The notes under the pieces: generated by a model
Seen by the model: the letters and a program-made list of their open reading frames with translations, nothing else
The model's database searches: none
Told to the model about the DNA's origin: nothing
In this document: piece after piece, positions 22,491 to 34,489 of the stretch
Layout: each line of letters opens with the position of its first letter
Numbering within the stretch: the stretch's first letter is position 1
Assembly: GCA_011033025.1 (NCBI GenBank)
Contig: WFMF01000492.1
Span: 60,935-124,934, forward strand
Length of the DNA: 64,000 nt
Direction: 5' to 3'
Source of the DNA: Beroe forskalii
Lineage: Eukaryota > Ctenophora > Nuda > Beroida > Beroidae
Program-made: the position numbers and the translations under genes

Positions 22491-22620
22491 GAATTGAGAT
22501 CAGGACATGTTTTACGGGACTTGTGTCAAGCCGCGCCGCGAATTTCAGCACTCCAAATGCGCGCGCTTCGCGCGCGCGTTTGCAATTTCCTCCCAAGCAC
22601 GCTGCAAAATTTATCACCAA
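22410..22620. other. CpG-rich patch in AT-rich intron
   Basis: Repeated CGCGCG runs (GAAACGCGCGCGAG, ACACGCGCGCACCG, AATGCGCGCGCTTCGCGCGC) stand out from AT-rich surroundings. The last forms a hairpin. CpG is not depleted here. It lies at the left edge of the satellite inversion and could belong to that element's terminus. Confidence 0.5.
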
Positions 22621-25600
22621 TGCACAATCCCGTTCACACACTATCAGTTGCAGTTCCGCCTTGTTGTCTATCTCCTTTATAGTTGTTTACGAAGTAGGAT
22701 TTCAGCTTTTGATTTTGTCACAGTTTTGAAATTTGGGTATCAAAGTGCTTTGTTTTGATATTCATTGTCCCTCAAAACAATCAATATTCAAATATGTCTG
22801 CTTGGAAGCAATAATAAAGATGGACATACAATTTCAGCCTGATGATGTCGAACGTTTTAACTTGATACAAAACATGTTTTTATGGTGGCTAATTGCTTAA
22901 GTAAGGTTCATTGCTAATCAAGTACTGAAAGTTTTGATGGCATGTGCGTGAACAGTATGAGAAATGGGAATTAAAAGTCTCATGTAGGTATGGGACGTGG
23001 CAATTTGAGGCGATATATTACCCAAAACTTCCCAATAGTTCCAAACTAAAAACACTCAACCCTTAGCCACGCCAAAATCCCACGTATGTGAGAAAAATGT
23101 GTTTCAATTGTGTATCAACTATCAGGCCATGGGACTTGGCGATTTGAGACCAGATATGCCTCCAAAACGTATTATTATGATGTGAAATCATATTTCAGAG
23201 TTCCTGAGTGCCAAACCAACCATCCTCAACTTTCGGCCACGCCCAAATCCCACGTCCCATAAATGTGCGAAAAGTGTGTCAAAAGTCCCATGGATGGGAC
23301 GTGGCGATTTGAGGCGATATATGACCTGAAAACGTATTATTATGATTGGAAAACATATTTTAGAATTCCTGAGTGCCAAACCAACCACGCCCAACCCTCG
23401 GCCACGCCCAAATCCCACGTCCCATAAATTCTCGAAAAGTGTGTCAAATCTGTGTCAAGCCATGGGACGATTTGAGACCAGATATGCCTCCAAAACGTAT
23501 TATTATGATGGGAAAACATATTTTAGAGTTCCTGAGTGCCAAACCAACCATCTCCAACTTTCGGCCACGCCCAAATCCCACGTCCATAAATGCGCGAAAA
23601 GTGTGTCAAATATGTGTCAAAAGTCCCATGGATGGAACGTGGCGATTTGAGATCAGATATGCCTCCAAAACGTAATATTATGATGGGAAAACATATTTTA
23701 GAGTTCCTGAGTGCCAAACCAACCATATCCAACTTTCGGCCACGCCCAAATCCCACGTCCATAAATGCGCGAAAAGTGTGTCAAATATGTGTCAAAGTCC
23801 CATGGATGGAACGTGGCGATTTGAGATCAGATATGCCTCCAAAACGTAATATTATGATGGGAAAACATATTTTAGAGTTCCTGAGTGCCAAAGCAACCAT
23901 CTCCAACTTTCGGCCACGCCCAAATCCCACGTCCCATAAATGCGCAAAAAGTGTGTCAAATATGTGTCAAAAGTCCCATGGATGGGACGTGGCGATTTGA
24001 GACCAGATATGCCTCCAAAACGTATTATTATGTTTGGAAAACATATTTTAGAGTTCCTGAGTGCCAGACCAACCATCTCCAACTTTCGGCCACGCCCAAA
24101 TCCCACGTCCCATAGATGCGCGAAAAGTGTGTCAAATATGTTTCAAAAGTCCCATGGATGGGACGTGGCGATTTGAGACCAGATATGCCTCCAAAACGTA
24201 TTATTATGATGGGAAAACATATTTTAGAGTTCCTGAGTGCCAGACCAACCATCTCCAACTTTCGGCCACGCCCAAATCCCACGTCCATAGATGCTCGAAA
24301 AGTGTGTCAAATATGTTTCAAAAAGTCCCATGGATGGGACGTGGCGATTTGAGACCAGATATGCCTCAAAACGTATTATTATGATTGGAAAACATATTTT
24401 AGAGTTCTGAGTGCCAGACCAACCATCTCCAACTTTCGGCCACGCCCAAATCCCACGTCCCATAGATGCGCGAAAAGTGTGTCAAATATGTGTCAAAAGT
24501 CCCATGGATGGGACGTGGCGATTTGAGACCAGATATGCCTCCAAAACGTACTATTATGATTGGAAAACATATTTTAGAGTTCCTGAGTGCCAAACCAACC
24601 ATCTCCAACTTTCGGCCACGCCCAAATCCCACGTCCCATAAATGCGCGAAAAGTGTGTCAAATATGTTTCAAAAGTCCCATGGATGGGACGTGGCGATTT
24701 GAGACCATATATGCCTCCAAAACGTATTATTATGATGGGAAAACATATTTTAGAGTTCTTGAGTGCTAATTGCTAAACCAACCACGCCCAACCCTCGGCC
24801 ACGCCCAAATTCCATGAATGCTCGAAAAGTGTGTCAAATCTGTTTCAAGCCATGGGACGTGGTGACATGAGACTAGATATGCCTTCAAAACGTATTATTA
24901 TTATGGGAAAAACATATTTTAGAGTTCTTGAGTGCCAAACCAACCATCGTAAACTTTCGGCCACGCCCAAATCCCACGTCCCGTAAATGGTCGAAAAGTG
25001 TATGGGACGTGGGATTTGGGCGTGGCCAAGGGTTGCAGGTGGTTGGTTTGGCACTCAGGAACTCTAAAATATGTTTCCCATCATAATAATACGTTTTGGA
25101 GGCATATCTGGTCTCAAATCGCCACGTCCCATCCATGGGACTTTGACACATATTTGACACACTTTTCGCGCATTTATGGGACGTGGGATTTGGGCGTGGC
25201 CGAAAGTTGGAGATGGTTGGTTTGGTACTCAGGAACTCTAAAATATGTTTCCAATCATAATAATACGTTTTGGAGGCATATCTGGTCTCAAATCGCCACG
25301 TCCCATCCATGGGACTTTGACACATATTTGACACACTTTTCGCGCATTTATGGGACGTGGGATTTGGGCGTGGCCGAAAGTTGGAAATGGTTGGTTTGGC
25401 ACTCAGGAACTCTAAAATATGGTTTCCCATCACAATAATACGTTTTGGAGGCATATCTGGTCTCAAATCGCCACGTCCCATCCATGGGACTTTTGACACA
25501 TATTTGACACACTTTTTGCGCATCTATGGGACGTGGGATTTGGGCGTGGCCGAAAGTTGGAGATGGTTGGTTTGGCACTCAGGAACTCTAAAATATGTTT

Positions 25601-26520
25601 TCCCATTACGTTTTGGAGGCATATCTGTTCTCAAATCACCACGTCCCATCCATGGGACTTTTGACACATATTTGACACACTTTTCGCGCATTTATGGGAC
25701 GGGACGTGGCCGAAAGTTGGAGATGGTTGGTTTGGCACTCAGGAACTCTAAAATATGCGTTTTGGAGGCGTATCTGGTCTCAAATCGCCACGTCCCATCC
25801 ATGGGACTTTTGACACATATTTGACACACTTTTTGCGCTGGAAATGGTTGGTTTGGCACTCAGGAACTCTAAAATATGGTTTCCCATCATAATAATACGT
25901 TTTGGAGGCATATCTGGTCTCAAATCGCCACGTCCCATCCATGGGACTTTTGACACATATTTGACACACTTTTCGCGCATTTATGGGACGTGGGATTTGG
26001 GCGTGGCCGAAAGTTGGAGATGGTTGGTTTGGCACTCAGGAACTCTAAAATATGGTTTCCCATCATAATAATACGTTTTGGAGGCATATCTGTTCTCAAA
26101 TCGCCACGTCCCATCCATGGGACTTTTGACACATATTTGACACACTTTTCGCGCATTTATGGGACGTGGGATTTGGGCGTGGCCGAAAGTTGGATATGGT
26201 TGGTTTGGCACTCAGGAACTCTAAAATATTTTTTCCCATCATAATAATACGTTTTAGAGGCATATCTGGTCTCAAATCGCCACGTCCCATGGCTTGACAC
26301 AGATTTGACACACTTTTCGAGCATTTATGGGACGTGGGATTTGGGCGTGGCCGAGGGTTGGGCGTGGTTGGTTTGGCACTCAGGAACTCTGAAATATGTT
26401 ATCTCATCATAATAATACGGTTTCGGGTCATATATCGCCTCAAATCGCCACGTCCCATCCATGGGACTTTTGACACACATTTGACACATATTTGACACAA
26501 GTCCCGTAAAACATCGCCTC
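22498..26520. repeat. Head-to-head satellite, 175-bp units, about 2 kb per arm
   Basis: Units of about 175 bp (GGGACGTGGCGATTTGAG, ATGCCTCCAAAACGTATTAT, TCGGCCACGCCCAAATCCCA, GTGTGTCAAATATGTG) run forward from about 22980 to 25000 and in reverse from 25001 to about 26480. The switch is at AAAAGTG/TATGGGACGTGG. Outside the satellite, TTTTACGGGACTTGTGTCAA (22508-22527) is mirrored by its complement near 26494-26515, giving the block terminal inverted repeats. All long overlapping ORFs here are repeat translations. The block sits inside one intron of the minus-strand gene, between exons e and d. Confidence 0.9.
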
Positions 26521-27004
26521 ATTGAGATTATAATTGCCTGAGCGGACAATGGACATCTAAGTCATCAAACTTCAAAGACATGGACATTCAAACGTCGATA
26601 TAGATTTCATGTCAAATTTGAATGTTTGCAATAGACCAATCGGTTTGAAGTTTAAATGTTTAGACAACATACATGAAAATTTAAAAGCAAGTAAAAATTT
26701 TTACGTGATTCTGTGAATCTGTGATGTTATATGCGTTGTGAAAATTCAATCGATGCGATAAAATCCAGAGTAGTTACTAACAAACAGCCAGTACCATTGA
26801 CTACTAACTAACCACCTCCTTAAACAATTCACAAGTATTGAATTTAGGTTGATTGGAAGATGCTTCAAGCTTGCACACTACATACAAATTATGGCTGGTC
26901 TATTGTCGCTTCATTTCAAAGATGATTCCAAATTATTGACCACATACTACACCACGTCATTACTGCACAAGTATTACAGGAAAATATAATGAGATGCTAA
27001 TTAC
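26521..27004. other. Intron, nothing recognised
   Basis: AT-rich single-copy sequence. Confidence 0.5.
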
Positions 27005-27085
27005 CACTCTTTTGAGCTTCATCCATTGGTGTAGAACGAAATGATGGGTACTTGTCTGACATCTGCCTGTCCAGCGTTTTCTTGC
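27005..27085 (-). CDS. Minus-strand gene, exon d
   Basis: 81 nt, acceptor CTTCTTTCAG with a good pyrimidine tract, donor GTAATT. Two bases finish Gly with exon c; then KKTLDRQMSDKYPSFRSTPM and DEAQKS, ending in phase 1. The sequence is well mixed and protein-like, while the longer open frame through the same DNA (ARKRWTGRC...) runs across both splice sites and is not preferred. Probably part of, or just after, the N-terminal folded region. Family unknown. Confidence 0.6.
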
Positions 27086-29569
27086 CTGAAAGAAGGGAAA
27101 ATCGAGCATGGCATAACGTTGAATGAAATTGGGCCTTTGAAGAGATTTATGTAACATTTAGTCTGTCTGAGGGGCGAGTCAGCATAAATAGTTGGTCATA
27201 ATCGTGCAAAGGAAAATCTAGACGTCAGCGAAAAAGGGGGGGGAGGCGGGGGGGTGGTCACTACCATTTCTTCACTTCAAGAGCTCCAGAGGCAAAATTA
27301 CAAAACATGAGAAAAGAGGACACCAAGAATTAAAAAAGAAATCAAAAACTGACACAGAACTTTCTGTGTTCTGTCACAGAACTGCTGCGTGCTCTTACAG
27401 TCTTACACATGACTGCCGCAGGTTTTGACACAAAAATGCCGCAGGTTTTGGCACAGAACTTCGGCGGGTTCTGTCGAAGGAGTGTTGCAAAATTCATTGC
27501 AATATAAACTTTCTTGTCATCTCATGGCACGTAACTATGTAAACACAATACCCCGATGGTTAAAGAGTAAAGGAGCTACTACCTGATGCGACGCAGCGCG
27601 TGTCTCACTTAACACATACACACACTTCACGTCATCAAGTTACTTCTCAAATCTATGATAATGACGTCACACTCACCTTCTTCTCGTTTAATATACACGT
27701 TATAAATGTATCACGTGTACACGGAGATTTAATATGATCATTACTTATAGTGATCAACTTAACCCCATATACGGTATACACTCGAAATCTATAATAACTA
27801 TAATAATATGTCTATATATGCTGGTGTGAGTGTGAGTGTGTGGATCCCATGTGGGGCTCTCAATCACGATTATAATCCTGGCGAGAAAGAGGACTTGGTG
27901 AATGAGAAAATAAACACTGTTCAACTTGGTTTGAGCTTTTGAATTAACAATACTCCGTATGCCTCAAAAGAAGGTAGGCAATTGTCATAATTTTACAATT
28001 GTAAAGCATCATTTTAGTAACCTCATTCCACCATTACATTGACTGGTGCTCGCAATCATGATTATAAGCCTCAGAAAACGTTATCCTGATTACACTAATC
28101 TAGTTAAATTTAGTAATATGGACATGGTTTCTTAGTCAGGTTTACAGGTGTTGAAGCAATGAGTGATGAACTTACATAGCCATCATAAGTTATAGTTTGG
28201 TTACAGCCATAATAGTGTAGGTTGCCGTGATAGTTCATATCCATTGGAATAGTGAACAGACAAGATTTATACAGTTTCTTAGCCATCTGGAGGGGCGGTT
28301 AATAAGTGGGTTATGTAGGGAGGGTATGGAGTATGTTTAAATTCCCCACAGCGATAAGAATGATGCTGATTGGCGATAACCGCGTAAAAATGCGGGTTTA
28401 CACGCAAATAATATAGGAATATTCAGACCAATTAAATACACGCACATAATCGCATAAGCATTAACGCATTACATAAACGATAACGTGTAGGTCATTTTAC
28501 ATCCTACTAATCACAGCCGTTTGATTAGCTGAGCTGATCGCCCTAAATCAGCCTGGGATCGACCTTACATAGTTACCTTGTCCATGAGTGCATGTCTTTT
28601 TCCATATTTACCAATGATAAGAAAGAGATATGAACGAATCTAATCACAGCACTGTACTGTGGCTTGTAGATTAAAATACCTATTACAAACAGCTCCATTT
28701 CTCACATACAGTAGAATAGGGCAAATCACCATCGTTTACATTATTATGGGATTAAACTGGGCGGAGCTGGGGTTATGACACCAAATACTCTTCACTCAGT
28801 CCGGCGTATAATATTCATCAGAGATCTATGAATTCGAAGTCGTTCTGACCGAGTCTGTCCTAAAATGCATATCTTTGGCGGGTTTTCATGTCAAAATGTG
28901 TACTGCACACCCGTCACAAATCCTTCCCGGTTAACAAAGCTGAGATCTCTAAACATTATTTAACAAGTTCAAGCTTTAGATATGGGTATAAATTTATCCA
29001 TCTCATGCCTTGAAGAATATCTTGCGGTTGAGACTTGGGAATGTAGTTTTCATGATTTAAATGTGGTTCTCACTGGTAACTAAAAACCGCTTATAATAGG
29101 CACAAAAGTTTCCTTCATTTCACTGATACATTGTGACACCAAGTGGAATAGCTAAGTAGCTATAAGCTACTCCCATTTACTCATTTACTTAGTTATGGTG
29201 TAGCGTCAAAAGACTCAAAGGTAGAATATGTAATGCCATGGCTATGATTGAACATGTGATTACAGATCTGTTTATTGTTTCTCAAAATAGAATGAACAGT
29301 CTCGACAAAAAAGCGAGAGATGCAGTGCTTTCACATCACTATACATTAACTTTATAAAATATTTTATTGCATAATAGAATACATTAATGAGTGCCATTCC
29401 GCGTACGAAAAGAGCCGTTTTCGCGTCATTAGTTTTCTAGTTTGTACCAAGAAAGTGGCGCCACTCTTGAATGCCTGTTATTTACTTATTTATAATCTAG
29501 AGATTACTAATGTTTTGAGGGTTCGATTTCTCTCGAAAAATTTATATTGAAGGAAGAAATAGTCAGGCA
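27086..29569. other. Intron, nothing firm
   Basis: 27230-27250 is a G-rich run. 27355-27475 repeats ACAGAACTTTC/GCCGCAGGTTTTG motifs. A donor-like AAGAAG/GTGAGT on the minus strand at 27674 lies 30 bp past a TTTATAA; it could be an alternative start but is unsupported. Confidence 0.3.
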
Positions 29570-29657
29570 TCAAAGTATTTCGTCAGTATCATCATGATAT
29601 TTACAGTAATAGAATACGCCTTCTTTTCTGAATTCTGACAATTGGGTACTAAAAATA

Positions 29658-29760
29658 CATAGACACGCGCCTATCGGGTCCATTTTGGGATACTTCCAGA
29701 GGGCGTTAGCCCGAGGGATGTAATGGATGTATCCGGTTTTGGCCCGAGCCGAATAAGGGT
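29658..29760. mobile_element. MITE fragment (CATAGACAC family)
   Basis: CATAGACACGCGCC...GGGTCCATTTTGGG resembles the element at 10280-10431. The minus-strand ORF through it (about 29570-29812) is probably the element's translation rather than a gene. Confidence 0.35.
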
Positions 29761-29821
29761 CAACGTAAAAAATGTTTTTATCTGTAACCTGGAGATAAGA
29801 AAAAGTAAACAAGAGACTTAC

Positions 29822-29929
29822 CAGACCGGATGGCCTTGAGGTCGATGGGTTTGAGTTTAGAGTTGGGATCCAGAGTGCTGATCTGGTGCAGAACGCTCAT
29901 AACACAGGGCACATCTCCCAGAATAATAC
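29822..29929 (-). CDS. Minus-strand gene, exon c: most conserved-looking exon
   Basis: 108 nt with donor CTG/GTAAGT and acceptor CTATCCTGTTAG. After a split Gly it reads IILGDVPCVMSVLHQISTLD and PNSKLKPIDLKAIRS, then a split Gly. The balance of hydrophobic and polar residues suggests a folded helical domain, unlike the disordered exons downstream. GC content is clearly higher than in the flanks. I could not place it in a family. The acceptor and first 10 exon bases are multiplied in the intron as a 32-bp minisatellite. Confidence 0.65.
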
Positions 29930-30215
29930 CTAACAGGATAGTGCCGGAGTTAGAATAATACCTAACAGGGTAGTGCCAGAGTTAGAATAATAACTAACAG
30001 GGTAGTGCCAGAGTTAGAATAATATCAGGATAGTTTCAGAGTTAGAATAATACCTAACAGGATAGTGCCAGGGTTAGAATAATACCAGTCAGAGTAGTGT
30101 CAGAGTTAGAATAATACCTAACAGGATAGTGCCACAGTTAGAATAATACAAAACAGGATAGTGCCAGAGTTAGAATGATACCTAACAGGATAGTACCAGG
30201 GTTAGAATAATACTT
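29920..30215. repeat. 32-bp minisatellite carrying copies of a splice acceptor
   Basis: About nine units of AATAATACCTAACAGGATAG + TGCCAGAGTTAG, one shortened to 28 bp. Read on the minus strand each unit is CTATCCTGTTAG/GTATTATTC, the exon c 3' splice site plus its first exon bases. Confidence 0.9.
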
Positions 30216-32004
30216 TCAGACTAAACATTTAATAAGGATATAAGAACCTATGGCTATTGCGAAAAATAGATAGGGAGCTGTTGCCCGATTTTAATTCATT
30301 GAAAGCAGTAATGTCTAAGACTACCGACCTCCGACCATTTCAATTTTGTAGCTTTGTGAAGGCTCAGTTAAATTTTTCTCTAGCTCCTTTTGCCATTATC
30401 TCGATTATTAATATGCGTGTAAATTAGGACTAGCATGGCATATTATGAGTTTTACTTAATACAATTAACAGTGCATTTACTGAGTAAGCTTATAAAGTTA
30501 TAATTAGTGCCATCAATAAGTTTAGGTATACAGAACACACGAATAATAGCGTAAAAAGCCAAACTATCAACAACCAATCCATTGGCAGAATTAATGTCAG
30601 ATGTCATCAACAATTCCAATGTCCCTCGTTCATCGTACAATTACCAAGATGTGAAAGGACTGTTGCTATGGTTCACGTGGGTTACTTGTGACCATGTTAT
30701 AGCGTGTGTAATGCATAATTGTGAAGTTCTTTAACATAAATTTATTAAATAGGTGTAGTGTAATATTGTAATAATAATAAATAAAGCGTCGTGTACGAAC
30801 AAAAGAACTGAATCATTGACCTGGCACATCACTTTAAACTTTATAGTACAAAACAGTACTTTATTTTCAATTGTGGTAACTGTAGAAATTAGAAAATGCA
30901 AACAAAATTCAAAGATATTCACTATCCAAGCGAAAACAACATAATATCTTAACATGATCTTTTATTGAAAATTATCGATACGATTTTTTAGATTAGGTGT
31001 TTTACATTTTATCTACGAACCACAGTACATAAGTGCTGTACTCTGATAAACCTTGTCCGTAAAGAAAGCATGTCCGTGGGAAAACGGGCAAAGGGTTCCT
31101 GCCACGAGTATGAAACATAGGTTCCATAACCAATAAATAACAAAGAAGGACTGAATGTAGATATTAGATAATTACATCTTGAATAATGAATTGCTGATTC
31201 CAATCATCACGAGACAAGAAAATTGGAAGTGTAATTCTACAGTAACTACTCTTTACTCCTTAAACAGATGACTAAGGACTGAAGCTTTACTGATTACAAT
31301 AGTGTAAAATCAAAGCATTCCCAGCTTGAAAAGTAAAATTGAACCAATTTTGTCATTAAAATGACAATATTATCGGATATTATAGCAGATTGCACTATTT
31401 GATGTATGAACAGCACAGCATTCATGCGCTTAAACACGCGTGAACGAAAAGGCAGTCTAAAGTGACGCCTAGATCCTGTGATTAAATCAGTCATTGCGTC
31501 ACCACGCCCAGTCCTTGCATGCAGCCTTATTAATTCATTCACTTCGTCGCTGTTATTTCCAGACTAACGTATATTATAGAAACAAAAGTCTTTTAACTCT
31601 CAAAGATCTGATGGTAGATTCGTTCTCTGCGTTCTATATTTCTAAGGTTTATTCATCACGGTTACTATAACTGCAGATGACAATAGGCTCGCCTTGAGGG
31701 TAGGTATACCCTTTTGATGAGTGAGATTTCCTCCTGTTATTATCAGTCATGGTGTCAAGGAATATACGAGATTTCATGACATAGAAGTAAAACAAGTGTA
31801 CTGTTCACAGTCTTATCATTTCAGTTTATGTTATCAGACGCAGGCAGTAAACGAAGTAAAGAGGATAGAGGTGAACTCTGGCTGAAGTTAAACTAAAACT
31901 ACAGTAAGCAACCGAGAATAGCACAGAATACTCGGTTTTCTTTGGCATTGTAGTGAGCACTGAACAGCCGGCCAAAAGAGTTGACAAGTAATTAAAATAC
32001 TTAC
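30216..32004. other. Intron, nothing recognised
   Basis: AT-rich. Minus-strand ORFs at 30452-31542 are short and lack splice context or recognisable motifs. Confidence 0.45.
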
Positions 32005-32032
32005 CTACCTCAGAAAAGAAGGCAAATTTAGA
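32005..32032 (-). CDS. Minus-strand gene, candidate micro-exon b
   Basis: 28 nt ending at a very strong donor (GTAG/GTAAGTA). SKFAFFSEV plus a split Gly joins exon c in frame to give SKFAFFSEVGIILGDVPC. The acceptor is placed at ATTCTCGAG, which is weak; the frame is open for a further 14 or so codons upstream, so the exon may be longer. Supported mainly by the donor and phase. Confidence 0.35.
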
Positions 32033-32748
32033 CTCGAGAATTAATTTTCGTGTATTACATATTCACTCAATCTCAATGGGGAGCAACGAGCAAATATTCG
32101 TACTAGTTTGTATCACAGAGATACGAGCATGTAAGAGTACAGCGTGTACTGCAAAAACCTGACCGAAAGCGGGCAATTATAGAAACTGTACATAGGATAT
32201 ATCTATATATACGAAGACCAAACATATTATGAGAGACGTATCTAAGAGAGAAAGAGGTAGTCTAAACCACTAAAGTATATAAATAAGTGAAGTCTACTAC
32301 GAGCCAGGATATAGTATAGTGAAGTACAGTAAGAAACCATGCTGCACAGTAAAAGAGGAATGAAGGTATGTATTATATAGGAGGGCGCCAACCCTCAACT
32401 AATAGCCCAGATTATTATATATAAGTTAAAATAATATACCACTCGACTTTGAGCAAGAGATATATACATATATAGACGGTGTAATAAGTTGAGCAGGTTA
32501 AGCTAAGATAATGACGTCACTTTGAAACCACCAATCATTGGCGGGGTGGTATTCTGGAGAACGTCTAATATATACACACCAAGTCTTAAGTCAGTGACAA
32601 CTTAGTATGTGGGGGTTGTGTGGAACTCTGCCATCGGCTCCTCCCTAGTCCCTACTGGTTTGTCTTGCTGTCTGCCAAGTACAACTAAACGGAGGGGACG
32701 GATCTGCAAGAGATCAAGACAGACACCTCGACACGGGCCCTCCTGCTA
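32033..32748. other. Intron or spacer, AT-rich
   Basis: Many ATATATA tracts (32200-32480). No gene seen. Confidence 0.4.
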
Positions 32749-32865
32749 CCAGAGGCGTAGACAGGTTTTTAGTAAGGGGTCGGCGAGTTGCTTGGTTCAC
32801 AATCTCTGTCCGAAAAGGGGAGGCGGTTGCCTGTGTCGCCTTTCCCCTGCCTGCTACAGGTGGTC
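32749..32865. mobile_element. Worn MITE (AGGGGCGTAGCCAGG family)
   Basis: AGAGGCGTAGACAGGTTTTT...GAAAAGGGGAGGCGGTTGCC...TTTCCCCTGCCTGC follows the element at 682-859 with a decayed right terminus. Confidence 0.55.
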
Positions 32866-33907
32866 CCAGTTGTAAAGGCTACTGTGGATCATGGGAACGA
32901 GTCCCTGCCTGGCTGTCAAGAGGGAAGTATATATTATGGCAACCCTAAAACTAGAGAGGTAATAGATGTAAAAGTGGGGGAAATTTGGCATGTGCTCTGC
33001 ATACCACCTCAGTCCCCAACAATATACAATGTTTTGGCACTATTCACTGTTCAGCTGTCAAGTGGGGTGTACATAATATGGGTATAGTGTCACTTGTAAT
33101 AGGAAGGTGATAGAGAGGTAATAGACGTTACAGGTCCATTGTCAATGGGGTGGTATGGCAGAATTTGGAGTGCACGTCTTGAAGGATCACGTTACCTACC
33201 CGGTACCCCCTACACCTGCTTACACAATACACATGTCAAATATTCAATTAACCGAAACGGAGAGGGAAGCGCATTTGACCTTTAACGTCCACTACTTCAC
33301 AGTTTCACACTCTTTCTGTTACTGACCACTGGCAAACTTTCTTATTTTAGGGCTTTTACTCTTTAATACTTTAATAGTACTTTCTGTTGTGAATAAATGC
33401 TTGAGCTCTAATTCCATCGAAACAGCTTATCATCGACTATTATAAGCTTATATGAGACTAGTTCTGGAATTCAAATTATTTGCACTAGCAATGAAAGTGA
33501 ATTATGAGTAGCAGTAGAAATCAAAGAAAATGCCATTTCATACATCAAAGACAGATACAACGCATCTCAGAGCACGCTGAACGGACACTTGCAGAGCAAA
33601 GTATCATAAGTTCGCTTTTCTATTTAGAGCCTTGACAGATATATTGGTAGCCAGTATGTAATTACCGATCTCAACATGGAAAGCGAATTTCTCAATTCTT
33701 ACAGAATATAGCAGATGTAAGACAGCCATCAGTCATTCATTAATTCATCTTCACATGTTCACACTTTCCAATTCCCAACATAACTTCTCTAAGAAAGTTC
33801 ACTAACTTCTCTAATCACTTTTGGGAGTTATTATCAATGGTAACTATGGCGACTTATCCGTTGAGAAGGTATATAACAATCATCAGTATTCCAAATCATC
33901 AGTATCA
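32866..33907. other. Spacer, nothing recognised
   Basis: Two similar passages (GAGAGGTAATAGA...GTGGGG...GGCA near 32950-32990 and 33112-33160) show a small tandem duplication. Otherwise featureless. Confidence 0.4.
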
Positions 33908-34139
33908 GGGCGCTGGCAAGCGCACGCAGCCACGTTATGGGGTCTTCAGACGAGGGCATCTGCCCGAAGGGCAGATGCCCTCGGCCCGAAGGGCCGAGGG
34001 CAGCAGTCCCGGCCCGAAGGGCCGGGACTGCTGGCCAGACACAGTATTACAGTAAAAGAGCCAGATGTACCAGCACGAAGTGCTAAAAGTTGTAGCGGGA
34101 CCAATTTTCAAGTCTTGAAAAATGAGTTTGCCAGCGCCC
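33908..34139. mobile_element. GC-hairpin island, copy 1
   Basis: The island is bounded by inverted GGGCGCTGGCAA...TTGCCAGCGCCC. Inside, 33951-34033 is three overlapping perfect hairpins with stems of 12-15 bp and an invariant GAA loop closed by CCC/GGG. The 350 bp to the right match, in inverse, the sequence left of the second island (60246-60576), so both islands travel in a larger unit. Confidence 0.75.
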
Positions 34140-34489
34140 ATTATATAAAAATACAGTGATTTGCGAAAATCGCGATTTTCGAGTCGCGTTTTAGACATGT
34201 TAACGAGCTCTGTTGGTCGTGAAAATTTGCACAGTTGTAGTCCTTGGTAGGATGAACAATCCCTGAAAATTTCATGAGTATCAGCCGCACCGTTTTTCCA
34301 CAATAAATTATCAAAAAAATCCCGTTTTGCCAAAAATTAGTGTTATGGACGGTACGACTCCGACGACTACTACGACAAAACGGGAAAACACTTCACGAGA
34401 GAACCATAAAAGATAGAGCCGCAATCTAAACGGCATATGAAACTTTAGAATGAGGTGCGTGCACTAGGACATGTTAAAAATATTTTCGC
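34140..34489. repeat. Island flank shared with 59.9-60.2 kb
   Basis: GCGAAAATCGCGATTTTCGAG and CATGTT...CTGTTGGTCGTGAAAATTTG match the reverse of 60000-60240. Confidence 0.6.

Noticed and set aside
23188..26549. Many overlapping ORFs of 60-212 codons on both strands
   Set aside because: All are translations of the 175-bp satellite, which happens to lack stops in several frames. The same peptides recur out of phase and reverse at the inversion point.
29570..29812. 80-codon minus-strand ORF upstream of the donor of exon c
   Set aside because: It lies in a MITE-like sequence with a relative at 10280-10431 and shows no splice support.
33955..34035. GGCCCTTCGGGCC-type hairpins as bacterial rho-independent terminators
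   Set aside because: No T-run follows, stems overlap, and the context is a eukaryotic nuclear repeat.
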